Shown here piece after piece: positions 1 to 5,883 of a DNA stretch of 6,495 bases. Both the position numbers and the translations under genes were made by a program. The notes under the pieces are model-generated. The model ran no database searches, was not told where the DNA came from, and was given only the letters and a program-made list of their open reading frames with translations. Position 1 is the stretch's first letter. Each line of letters begins with the position of its first letter. Source of the stretch: Alphaproteobacteria bacterium (GTDB taxonomy: Bacteria; Pseudomonadota; Alphaproteobacteria; Puniceispirillales; Puniceispirillaceae); the NCBI GenBank assembly GCA_022425565.1, contig JAKMFG010000321.1, positions 1 to 6,495 on the forward strand, given 5' to 3'.

Positions 1-600
1 CCCCTCCTCGTCCAGCTCGCCAGCCTGTGATGGCGCCTCGCCGAAGAAATATGCGGCAAGCGCCGCGCCGACAATCACGAGCGGGAATGGCACCGCGAAT
101 ACGAAGCTGGCGACAAAGGCCGCTATGGTGATGCCGACAAGGAGTTTCTTGCGCAGTATTTTCCGCGCCAGGCGCCAGAGCGCGGTGGTGACAATGGCCA
201 GCACCGCCGCCTTGACCCCAAAGAAGATCGAGCTAACCGCCATTGCCTGCTGGTAGCTCACATAGATCATGCTGAGAACAAGCACCGTCAGGGCCCCGGG
301 CAGCACGAACAGGACACCGGCGACAACGCCGCCGCGTACCCGGTGAAGCAGCCAGCCAAGATAGATGGTGAGCTGCTGCGCCTCCGGCCCGGGAAGAAGC
401 ATGCAGAAATTCAGCGCGTGGAGAAATCGCTTCTCGCTGACCCATTTCAGCTCCTCGACAAGGAGCCTGTGCATGACCGCGATCTGTCCGGCCGGACCGC
501 CGAAGCTGAGCAGGCTGATTTTCAGCCAGACAAGGAACGCGTCTGCAAATCGGATGTCCCGCTGTGTGGCCGGTTGACCCTTGTTGGACTGGTCCTGCAC
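1..600 (-). CDS. chrA: Chromate transporter, ChrA family (N-terminal half; runs off the left edge)
   Basis: Inner-membrane CHR-family transporter; characterised members export chromate, though many homologues are unproven. I translated 200 codons from a GTG at 600 to the window edge with no stop. The first CHR domain is clear: LLSFGGPAGQIAVMH at about residues 29-43, then a cytoplasmic stretch (VEELKWVSEKRFLHALNF), then the hallmark LLPGPEAQQL at about 68-77, then YLGWLL and hydrophobic segments at about residues 90-115, 125-140 and 150-180. Full-length ChrA is about 400-450 residues, so about half is missing beyond the window. The GTG is the only plausible start: the frame is open back to the previous gene's stop at 703, and the next in-frame ATG lies inside the conserved motif. 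The ribosome site is modest (GGGG, 5 bases upstream). It is 102 bases from the preceding gene and probably has its own promoter. Family call is firm; substrate is inferred. Confidence 0.9.
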   Translation of the reverse strand, partial: MQDQSNKGQPATQRDIRFADAFLVWLKISLLSFGGPAGQIAVMHRLLVEELKWVSEKRFLHALNFCMLLPGPEAQQLTIYLGWLLHRVRGGVVAGVLFVLPGALTVLVLSMIYVSYQQAMAVSSIFFGVKAAVLAIVTTALWRLARKILRKKLLVGITIAAFVASFVFAVPFPLVIVGAALAAYFFGEAPSQAGELDEEG

Positions 601-616
601 CTCTACCCCGCAACGT

Positions 617-641
617 CTTTTGCCAAAATCATGGGCAAAAG
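617..641. repeat. Perfect 8-bp inverted repeat at the chrA promoter (candidate operator or leader hairpin)
   Basis: CTTTTGCC (617-624) and GGCAAAAG (634-641) are perfect inverted repeats separated by 9 bases. The element overlaps the end of the candidate -10 box at 640-645 and covers the expected transcription start of chrA, where a repressor would bind. Neither strand has a T-run after it, so it is not a typical terminator. The alternative is an RNA hairpin in the chrA leader. Binding by a regulator is inference. Confidence 0.5.
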
Positions 642-668
642 TATGGACGAGCCGACCGCCGCTTACAA
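640..668 (-). promoter_or_regulatory. Candidate sigma-70-type promoter for chrA
   Basis: On the minus strand, TTGTAA (668-663) and CATACT (645-640) each match four of six consensus bases and are separated by exactly 17 bases. Transcription would start near 633, about 33 bases before the GTG of chrA. It lies in the only sizeable gap between this gene and the preceding one. Boxes of this quality occur by chance, so the call depends mostly on position and spacing. Confidence 0.4.
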
Positions 669-702
669 ACGGCGAGACAGCTTCTTTTGCAGCAATAGGA
701 GG

Positions 703-1599
703 TTAGGCCCGGCGGCGACGGCGCTTCTTTGGTGCTTCATCGACCTGCGGTGGGCCGACAAGATCCGGGGTGAAGGTGCATTTGGCGTCGAAGGACCGGC
801 AGAGCCGCTGGATTTCCAGCTCGCTCGCTGCCGCCGTGACCATCCAGATATGACGTCCGCGCATCATCGCAAAGCTGCGCCGAAGCACCAGGTGCGCCTT
901 GCGGAAATAGATCGAAAGAATGACATAGGTGATGACGAACAGAACCCAGTGGACTGACAATGTGGCGCCGTAGATGAGGAAGGTGGCGATCAGCACTTCC
1001 CACAAGCGGTTTTGCGCAAGCCACAGGGGCGGAAAGATCATCGCCATCTGTGACAGGCGCGTATCGATCACGACACATTTGCGGAACATGTCCCGCAGAA
1101 TCTCGTAGGTGGCCACGGTCTCGATTTGCGGTGCGGTGTAGTTGGCGAAGGCGGCGGTAACTTTCTCGGCAACCTCGGGCTTGGCATGCTCGAGCGTGCA
1201 GCCAAGCGGGCCACGCACGATTACATTGAACAGCACACCGTTGCGCCAGATAGTCAACAGCTTGCCGGTCTCTGGATCACACTCGAAAATGATGTCGAGA
1301 AAGGTCTCGATGTCCTGGTGATAGGGCGTGCCGTCAATCGCCACGACGATATCTTCCGGCTGCAGGCGAAGCGATCTCCCACGGGAAATACCACGCAGCT
1401 CCTTGATCACCAGGAAAGTGCTGGCCGCTTCTGTATCTGCGGCCGGGGAACTTGCCGAAGCATCGCCCTGTGCGGCTTCGACATTGGACCGGGCGGGGAC
1501 CTGCTGCTCCATCATTGTATCGATATCAGCCTCGATGGCAGCGGCGGCCATAGCGGCTGCCGCCTGATCACCATTCTCTGCCAGTCCCTGCTCTGCCAT
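703..1599 (-). CDS. PDZ-like segment protein with a C-terminal membrane hairpin, function unknown
   Basis: Not recognised as a named protein; 298 residues from the chosen ATG. Residues 1-60 are rich in Ala, Glu and Asp and look disordered. Residues about 62-130 resemble a PDZ domain: LRLQPEDIVVAIDGTP (77-92) matches the usual core in which a ligand-groove strand leads into 'GD.I..ING', followed by a helix and the strand LLTIWRNGVLFNVIV. Residues about 186-233 hold a Trp- and Pro-containing entry (FPPLWLAQNRLWE) and two closely spaced hydrophobic helices. The protein ends in a basic tail (KKRRRRRA). The helical part resembles DUF2628-like membrane proteins, a weak impression only. A GTG at 1617 would add six residues, but GGAGAGG lies 9 bases before the ATG at 1599 and favours it. 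It is last in the putative operon, 64 bases after the preceding gene. It may sense or scaffold at the inner membrane; this is inference. Confidence 0.8.
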   Translation of the reverse strand: MAEQGLAENGDQAAAAMAAAAIEADIDTMMEQQVPARSNVEAAQGDASASSPAADTEAASTFLVIKELRGISRGRSLRLQPEDIVVAIDGTPYHQDIETFLDIIFECDPETGKLLTIWRNGVLFNVIVRGPLGCTLEHAKPEVAEKVTAAFANYTAPQIETVATYEILRDMFRKCVVIDTRLSQMAMIFPPLWLAQNRLWEVLIATFLIYGATLSVHWVLFVITYVILSIYFRKAHLVLRRSFAMMRGRHIWMVTAAASELEIQRLCRSFDAKCTFTPDLVGPPQVDEAPKKRRRRRA

Positions 1600-1608
1600 C
1601 TGCCTGAT

Positions 1609-1615
1609 CCTCTCC
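1609..1615 (-). promoter_or_regulatory. Ribosome binding site deciding the start at 1599
   Basis: Minus-strand GGAGAGG ends 9 bases before the ATG at 1599. The alternative GTG at 1617 would place this purine run inside the coding region and has no comparable site of its own. Confidence 0.55.
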
Positions 1616-1633
1616 ACCAGTCACCCTGAGACG

Positions 1634-1649
1634 GTTCGGCTGCCCGAAC
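1634..1649 (-). other. 6-bp stem, 4-base loop hairpin between two genes
   Basis: The minus strand reads GTTCGG-GCAG-CCGAAC, a perfect six-pair stem with a tetraloop, 15 bases after the stop of the coiled-coil gene and about 35 bases before the start of the PDZ-like gene. No T-run follows, so it is not a normal intrinsic terminator. It could be an mRNA-stabilising or weak pause structure that lowers expression of the distal gene. Confidence 0.5.
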
Positions 1650-1663
1650 ACGCCCAAAAGTGA

Positions 1664-2401
1664 TCATGGATAGCTGACGCGATTATCCTTCTCGCTGAAC
1701 GCGCGCAGTATTTCACCATTCTGAGCCGAGAGATCACCCAGCAACCGAACGATAGTTTTCTGATTTGCTGCGAGCCTGTCCATATTTTTCGAGCTCGACA
1801 GCGACTTGGTCATGGTGTCCAGAGCCTGGGAATTGGTCGTGGAGAGCGAGTTCAACTCTTTCACCATCCGGTTTGTCTGCGCGCCAAGCTCATTGGCAAT
1901 GCCGGAAGTGATGGACGACGCCATCTGGCTGTTGCTGTCAGAGATCGAGCTGGATGTCGATTCAATCCCGCTCATCATTGTCTCGTTCGAACGCGAGATA
2001 ATGTCACGAAGGCCGACAAGCTCGTTGATCAGGGTCTCGTTCTGGCCGACGAGGGTCTGCTGCGTCTCGAGTGCTGTCTTCATCTTGTCGAGGGCGTCAT
2101 TCACACCTTCCACATTTTCCGCGAAGACAACCAGCGCCTCACGGCTTGTGGTTGTCATGGTGTCGAGCTCCGACATCGTGCGGAAATAGATCAGTCCTGC
2201 AAACAGGAGCGCCGCGACCGCTGCGATCATCGAGCTTGTGAAGATGATAATGGAGTAACGATGTACGCTCTTCACTGATGCCTCCAGCTTTTTGTGGTCA
2301 CGCTTGGTCTTGTTGTATTCAGACGTCACGTCGGTGGCCGCGTCGGCAGCATCAAGCGCAATCTTGATGCTTTCCTGCACCGCATTGTACTCGGTGGTCA
2401 T
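1664..2401 (-). CDS. Single-pass membrane protein with a long Ser/Thr/Asn-rich coiled coil, function unknown
   Basis: Not recognised; 245 residues. Residues 1-49 are hydrophilic and end in a charged stretch with KTKRDHKK and KSVHR. One strong membrane helix spans about 50-73 (IIIFTSSMIAAVAALLFAGL). The remaining 170 residues form a heptad-like helical tail, with hydrophobic spacing at about 80-140, a Ser/Asn-rich low-complexity part at 140-205 (repeated MSSGI/ITSGI-like units) and a final amphipathic segment. Basic residues before the helix suggest the N-terminus is cytoplasmic and the coiled coil periplasmic. The tail looks superficially like a chemoreceptor signalling region, but I see no conserved receptor hairpin tip and no HAMP domain, so I do not call it one. 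Its ATG overlaps the upstream stop (ATGA), with GGGAG 6 bases upstream, so it is coupled to the four-cysteine gene and, through it, to flhB. Confidence 0.82.
   Translation of the reverse strand: MTTEYNAVQESIKIALDAADAATDVTSEYNKTKRDHKKLEASVKSVHRYSIIIFTSSMIAAVAALLFAGLIYFRTMSELDTMTTTSREALVVFAENVEGVNDALDKMKTALETQQTLVGQNETLINELVGLRDIISRSNETMMSGIESTSSSISDSNSQMASSITSGIANELGAQTNRMVKELNSLSTTNSQALDTMTKSLSSSKNMDRLAANQKTIVRLLGDLSAQNGEILRAFSEKDNRVSYP
2349..2370 (-). other. 8-bp stem-loop in the early coding region, containing CATCAAG arms
   Basis: GCATCAAG (2349-2356) and CTTGATGC (2363-2370) are perfect inverted repeats with a 6-base loop, falling at about codons 11-18 of the coiled-coil gene. In mRNA this would be a stable hairpin just inside the reading frame. 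The arms contain the same CATCAAG heptamer that occurs three times in the fliO promoter region. The codons (Ser-Ile-Lys-Ile-Ala-Leu-Asp-Ala) are ordinary, so coincidence is possible. Confidence 0.45.
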
Positions 2402-2616
2402 GCCAGTCTCCCGTTAGATCCGGTTGGCCGTTGCCTCTCCTGAGACTTCGGGCTCGGTTCGTAGTAAGCACATTTCATGCCAGTTTCCTGAAAAACGGTC
2501 CGTGAGGGCAAGAACGGCCCCTTGAAACCGAATCTGCGGCATCCGTATGGCCGGGTTGGCTGATGCGTGATGAAGTGAAACCTGCATTCAAAGCAATTCG
2601 GTTGCGTCTCGCTCAT
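2398..2616 (-). CDS. Small four-cysteine protein, probable metal-binding fold, function unknown
   Basis: A 72-residue protein with Cys8, Cys11, Cys26 and Cys49 in the pattern C-x2-C-x14-C-x22-C. The surrounding residues look conserved in character: CFECRFHFIT, RPYGCRRFGFKG, LPSRTVFQETGMKC. The spacing fits a small zinc- or iron-sulphur-binding fold; the metal is inferred. I recall short bacterial proteins with the same order (CxxC, then PxGC..FGFK, then PS..V...G..C), some labelled uracil-DNA glycosylase, but nothing here supports enzyme activity. The C-terminal 20 residues are polar and probably disordered. Two adjacent starts exist, GTG at 2619 and ATG at 2616. AGGGGG lies 5 and 8 bases upstream respectively, and I prefer the ATG. 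The start overlaps the stop of the two-helix gene and its stop overlaps the start of the coiled-coil gene, so it is tightly coupled on both sides. Confidence 0.82.
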   Translation of the reverse strand: MSETQPNCFECRFHFITHQPTRPYGCRRFGFKGPFLPSRTVFQETGMKCAYYEPSPKSQERQRPTGSNGRLA

Positions 2617-2837
2617 CACTTGCGCCCCCTAAGCTGTTCAAAGAGATCGGCAATCATGAACCTGGCGCCACCAAGCAGACATGCGACACCGGCAAGCCAG
2701 ATTGTTGCATATTTCATGGCCGGACCACCTTCTTCGCGGACCAGCGTACCCTCGAGGAGGAAATAGATCCCGACACCATAAAAGGAGATGGTGCTGATCA
2801 TTTCACCAAGGCTGCGGTGTCTGCGTTTGCGTGCCAT
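2616..2837 (-). CDS. Small two-helix membrane protein, function unknown
   Basis: A 73-residue protein with a very basic N-terminus (MARKRRHRS). Two hydrophobic segments lie at about 12-31 (ISTISFYGVGIYFLLEG) and 43-64 (YATIWLAGVACLLGGARFMI), joined by a short acidic loop with REEGGP. The C-terminus is basic (LRGRK). By the positive-inside rule both ends are cytoplasmic and the loop periplasmic. I do not recognise a family. A GTG at 2840 and an ATG at 2837 are adjacent. GGAGG lies 3 and 6 bases upstream respectively, and the ATG has the better spacing. The ATG shares a base with the flhB stop codon, so translation is coupled to flhB. A role as an assembly factor or small subunit near the export gate is suggested only by position. 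Confidence 0.78.
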   Translation of the reverse strand: MARKRRHRSLGEMISTISFYGVGIYFLLEGTLVREEGGPAMKYATIWLAGVACLLGGARFMIADLFEQLRGRK

Positions 2838-3994
2838 CACGCGCCTCCATTCTCGAGATTACCATGCTCATCAAAACGAAGTTCCGGCGGCAGGGTAAGT
2901 TCTGGCATGTCCATCGCCTCGCCGCTGTCGATCCGGAAGACATAGGCAAGGATCACGGCAACAGCATTATACAGCCCTTCGGCAATCTCGCCGCCAATTT
3001 CACTGGTGAAATAGAGCGCCCGCGCCAGAATCGGGATGCGCAGCGTCTGAACCTGCGCATCCTGCGCCCGGTCGATGATCTGCTGGGCGATGGCGCCACG
3101 ACCCATGGCAAGGACAACCGGCGCCCCCTGCTGCCCGGCCGTGTATTTCAGCGCAACCGCGAAATGCGTCGGGTTGGTGATCACTGCGGTGGCGTCGGCA
3201 ACATTGTCGAGAGCGTCACGCTGGCGTGCCGAATCCTGCGACTGCTGATACTGCATGCGGCGGATTTTCGCTTTGACCTCGGGCGAGCCTTCGGTCTGCT
3301 TGTGTTCATCCTTAACCTCCTTCAGCGTCATCCGCATCTGCTGGGTGAAGGTGTGCTTCTGCCAGAAATAGTCGATGGCAGCGATGATAAGCAGCGCCAC
3401 AAGCAGGCCACCGACCAGAAAGGGAAATGTATAGACGGCACGTTCAACCCCTTCGCCGAGCGAGCTTGCCGACAGGTAAACGAGTTCGGGCAGCTGCTGA
3501 TAGATGATCACCGCACCAATGCCGAACAGCGACACGACTTTCAGAATGGATTTGGCAAGCTCGACCAGCCCCTTCATCGAGAAAATCCGTTTCAGGCCGG
3601 CGATCGGATTAATCTTCGATCCCTTGAAAGACATGGCTTTTGGCGCAAAGTTCAGCCCGCCGACGGCAGCCTGTGTCGCAATTGTGACGACCACCATGGG
3701 AAGTCCGATGATTGCCGTCGCCAGGATCACCAGCCAGAACCCGTATTTGACCTTTGCCAGCCCCAGGGAGTCGAGATTGGCGGCGGAATCGATCACGAAG
3801 AGCGTGCCCCACGCCTTGATCGCACTTCCGACAAAGGGCGCAAGCCCGGTCATCACCAGCAACCCTGCAAAAAGTGTGGTGAAAACCATCATTTCCTTGG
3901 AAGTGAGTAGCTGGCCTTCTTCAGCAGCCTTTTCGAGCCGCCGCTGGGTAGGTTCCTCGGTCTTTTCTTGACCGTCCTCATTTTCCTTAGCCAT
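2837..3994 (-). CDS. flhB: Flagellar export gate and substrate-switch protein FlhB
   Basis: Inner-membrane component of the flagellar type III export apparatus. It switches export from rod/hook to filament substrates after autocleavage of its cytoplasmic domain. The 385 residues match the family's length of about 350-390. The N-terminus has the diagnostic EKTEEPTQRRLEKAAEEGQ (10-28). Four membrane segments lie at about 36-57, 84-110, 150-176 and 188-210. The conserved SKINPIAGLKRIFSMKGLVE is at about 126-145. The autocleavage motif N274-P275-T276-H277 is intact, followed by FAVALKY. The C-terminal domain keeps IPILARALYFTSEIGGEI and LYNAVAVILAYVFRI, then a roughly 30-residue tail with LPPELRFDEHGNL. 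I start at the ATG at 3994, overlapping fliR by 8 bases: GGGGGA lies 8 bases upstream and the protein then begins with the usual Lys/Glu-rich sequence. An in-frame ATG at 4030 would add 12 uncharacteristic residues. Confidence 0.96.
   Translation of the reverse strand: MAKENEDGQEKTEEPTQRRLEKAAEEGQLLTSKEMMVFTTLFAGLLVMTGLAPFVGSAIKAWGTLFVIDSAANLDSLGLAKVKYGFWLVILATAIIGLPMVVVTIATQAAVGGLNFAPKAMSFKGSKINPIAGLKRIFSMKGLVELAKSILKVVSLFGIGAVIIYQQLPELVYLSASSLGEGVERAVYTFPFLVGGLLVALLIIAAIDYFWQKHTFTQQMRMTLKEVKDEHKQTEGSPEVKAKIRRMQYQQSQDSARQRDALDNVADATAVITNPTHFAVALKYTAGQQGAPVVLAMGRGAIAQQIIDRAQDAQVQTLRIPILARALYFTSEIGGEIAEGLYNAVAVILAYVFRIDSGEAMDMPELTLPPELRFDEHGNLENGGA
2844..2848 (-). promoter_or_regulatory. Ribosome binding site deciding the start at 2837
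   Basis: Minus-strand GGAGG lies inside the last codons of flhB. It is 6 bases before the ATG at 2837 but only 3 before the GTG at 2840, which favours the ATG. Confidence 0.6.
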
Positions 3995-4808
3995 CAGCGA
4001 GGTCCCCCAGCAAGGTCTCGACACTGCCAAGAGCGCTCTGAATCAGCGATTCAGAGCTGTGGCCAAAGGCTGCCACCGAGAAATACATGACAACAAAAAC
4101 CGCCAGCATCGAAATCGGGAAGCCGAACGAGAACAAGTTCAGCTGCGGTGCCGACCGGGTAATGATCCCGATCGTCACATTGATCAGCAGCAGAACCATG
4201 GTGATCGGCAGCATGATGATGGTGGCGGCAAGGAACATCGATCCGGCGGCGCTGATGCCAGAGGCAATCAGCACCTCACCGGCAACCGGCGTGCCGACGG
4301 GGAGAATCTGGTAGCTCTCGAGCATCATGCTTATGACGATAAGATGCCCATCGACCGACAGGAAGATCACAAGCAGGAACAGATAGAGGAGTTGGCTGAC
4401 TACGGGTGTCTGGGCACCGGTTGACGGGTCCACCTGCGCGGCATAGCCGAGGCCGGCCGACGAAGCGATCTTTTCACCGGCAAGCAACACAGCGGAAAAC
4501 CAGATTGTCATCGTCAGTCCGGCCGAAAGACCAACCGCAATTTCGGTCAGCATCAGCGCGATGCCTGTCGAGGAGGTCAGAAAATCAGGCTCGAATGGGG
4601 GCACCTGAAGAACAACACCCGACGCCAGCGCAAAGGCCATTATCACCCTGACCTGAAGCGGCATCCAGCGTGCGCCGAACACCGGCGCCGACAGCAGGAA
4701 CGCACCGATACGAAGGCTCGCCAGCATGTAATGAAGCAAGAAGTCGGTGATGAACTTCAAGTCCACCCCCGGCATCTTCATCATTTCTGTTGTGGCGAGC
4801 CCCAGCAT
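3987..4808 (-). CDS. fliR: Flagellar export gate protein FliR
   Basis: Polytopic inner-membrane protein that forms the FliP5-FliQ4-FliR1 export gate. The 273 residues are close to the usual length of about 260. Recognisable stretches include LRIGAFLLSAPVFG (32-45), the loop GLGYAAQVDPSTGAQTPVVSQ (119-139), the helix LFLLVIFLSVDGHLIVISMM (143-162) with YQILPVG after it, and the signature RSAPQLNLFSFGFPI (218-232). About six hydrophobic segments span the sequence. The ATG at 4808 follows the fliQ stop by 7 bases but has no strong ribosome site. ATGs at 4784, 4781 and 4775 would remove 8-11 residues from an N-terminus slightly longer than typical. The 3' end overlaps flhB by 8 bases, so the two are probably translationally coupled. 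Confidence 0.95.
   Translation of the reverse strand: MLGLATTEMMKMPGVDLKFITDFLLHYMLASLRIGAFLLSAPVFGARWMPLQVRVIMAFALASGVVLQVPPFEPDFLTSSTGIALMLTEIAVGLSAGLTMTIWFSAVLLAGEKIASSAGLGYAAQVDPSTGAQTPVVSQLLYLFLLVIFLSVDGHLIVISMMLESYQILPVGTPVAGEVLIASGISAAGSMFLAATIIMLPITMVLLLINVTIGIITRSAPQLNLFSFGFPISMLAVFVVMYFSVAAFGHSSESLIQSALGSVETLLGDLADG
4003..4008 (-). promoter_or_regulatory. Ribosome binding site deciding the flhB start
   Basis: Minus-strand GGGGGA lies inside the end of fliR, 8 bases before the ATG at 3994. It supports this start over the ATG at 4030. Confidence 0.55.
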
Positions 4809-4815
4809 TGATCTG

Positions 4816-5082
4816 TCAGCCGACCTGCGCGATCTGGTCGAAGGTGAACTGGAAATAGTCAGACAACTGCAACAGCATGAAATTGGACAGCAATCCGAAT
4901 GTCAGCACGACGACAATCAGCTTTGGCACAAAGCTCAGGGTCATCTCGTTGATCGAAGTAGCGGCCTGGATGATACCGATCAGAAGACCGATCGCCAGCG
5001 CCATGCCCAGAAGCGGACCGGCCGTGATCAGGATCTGCCAGAAAGCGATCCGGAGGAATTCCACATTTGCATCAAAACCCAT
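4816..5082 (-). CDS. fliQ: Flagellar export gate protein FliQ
   Basis: Small inner-membrane subunit of the flagellar export gate; 88 residues, the family's standard length. Two hydrophobic segments lie at about 17-38 and 53-73. Between them is the hallmark IIQAATSINEMTLSFVPKL (37-55), in which the QAxTxINExTLxFxPK pattern is intact. AGGAG lies 10 bases before the ATG. It sits 24 bases after fliP and 7 bases before fliR, in the usual P-Q-R order. The QAATSINEMTLSFVPK wording is close to what I recall of enterobacterial FliQ, and differs from some alphaproteobacterial FliQ proteins that have QALTQIQEMTL. Confidence 0.96.
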   Translation of the reverse strand: MGFDANVEFLRIAFWQILITAGPLLGMALAIGLLIGIIQAATSINEMTLSFVPKLIVVVLTFGLLSNFMLLQLSDYFQFTFDQIAQVG

Positions 5083-5106
5083 GGCTCTGTTTCTCCTGTC
5101 GGTAGG

Positions 5107-5883
5107 TCAGGTGATGGAATAGGTGGCGACGAGCGAACCGACGGTCATCGCCCAGCCGTCAACCAGCACAAACAGCAGCAGCTTGAAGGGAAGCGCCACC
5201 AGCATCGGGCTCAGCATCATCATGCCGAGCGACATCAGGGTCGAGGCGATCACCATGTCGATCACCAGGAATGGCAGGAACAGCAGGAAGCCGATCTGGA
5301 ACGCCGTCTTCAGCTCCGAAGTGATGAATGCCGGAAGAAGCACGTTCAGCGGCACATCCTCGGCCGAGGCATAGGGCTGGTCGCCCATCATCTCGGTGAA
5401 CATGATCAGATCGTTGACCCGCGTGTTCTGGACGAGGAAGCGTTTCATGATCTCGCTGCCATTGGCGAGCGCCGCTTCGGCAGGCATGGCGCCATCAAAA
5501 TAGGGCGTCAGCACCTCGTTGTTCAGCGTCGTCAGGGTCGGTGCCATGATGAACAGGGTCAGGAACAGCGCAATCGCCACCAGTACCTGGTTCGGTGGTG
5601 TTTGCTGCGTTCCCATCGCCTGACGCAGGATCGACAGCACGATGATGATACGGGTGAAGGACGTCATCCCGAGAACCAGCGATGGCAGGACGGTCAGCGC
5701 CGTCATCAGCGCGAGAATCTGCAGGGACAGGGAATAGGTGGCCCCGCCGTCGCCCTCGCTGACATTGAAGGCGGGGATGCCGGCGGCCTGGGCAAAGGCG
5801 GCCTCGAACGGCAGCAGCGCCATCAGGGTCAGGCCGGCAAGCCCGGCGAGACGCATGACATTGTAAAATGGAGACGGGTTCAT
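5107..5883 (-). CDS. fliP: Flagellar export gate protein FliP
   Basis: Core pore subunit of the flagellar export gate; 258 residues, slightly longer than the usual 245. A cleavable signal peptide is evident, as in known FliP proteins: a hydrophobic stretch at 11-25, then a likely signal peptidase site near AFA-QA at residue 31. Later segments are LGMTSFTRIIIVLSILRQAMG (71-91) followed by TPPNQVLVAIALFLTLFIM. The first family signature PAFITSELKTAFQIGF (185-200) is complete. The second, around LPFKLLLFVLVDGW (231-244), follows the Met-rich MSLGMMMLSP that forms the gasket region in structures. Its ATG overlaps the stop of fliO (ATGA), so FliO and FliP are translationally coupled, consistent with FliO stabilising FliP during assembly. 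Confidence 0.97.
   Translation of the reverse strand: MNPSPFYNVMRLAGLAGLTLMALLPFEAAFAQAAGIPAFNVSEGDGGATYSLSLQILALMTALTVLPSLVLGMTSFTRIIIVLSILRQAMGTQQTPPNQVLVAIALFLTLFIMAPTLTTLNNEVLTPYFDGAMPAEAALANGSEIMKRFLVQNTRVNDLIMFTEMMGDQPYASAEDVPLNVLLPAFITSELKTAFQIGFLLFLPFLVIDMVIASTLMSLGMMMLSPMLVALPFKLLLFVLVDGWAMTVGSLVATYSIT

Noticed and set aside
233..613. 126-codon minus-strand frame and overlapping plus-strand frames at 343-957
   Set aside because: The minus-strand frame is the +1 shadow of the ChrA reading frame; the correct frame gives the CHR-family motifs. The plus-strand frame runs across both chrA and the PDZ-like gene.
656..675. CGCCG/CGGCG 5-bp stem as a terminator after the PDZ-like gene
   Set aside because: It is short, has an 8-base loop and no T-run, and overlaps the candidate chrA -35 box. 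No convincing intrinsic terminator is visible in 601-702.
1664..2401. Methyl-accepting chemotaxis receptor
   Set aside because: There is one membrane helix and a coiled coil, but no ligand domain, no HAMP and no conserved receptor hairpin tip.
2831..3910. 359-codon open frame on the plus strand
   Set aside because: It is antisense to flhB, whose family motifs are unmistakable. Its composition is unlike a real protein and it has no ribosome site.
3994..4030. Upstream ATG start for flhB
   Set aside because: It would add 12 residues unlike FlhB N-termini and deepen the overlap with fliR. The ATG at 3994 has its own purine-rich site at good spacing.
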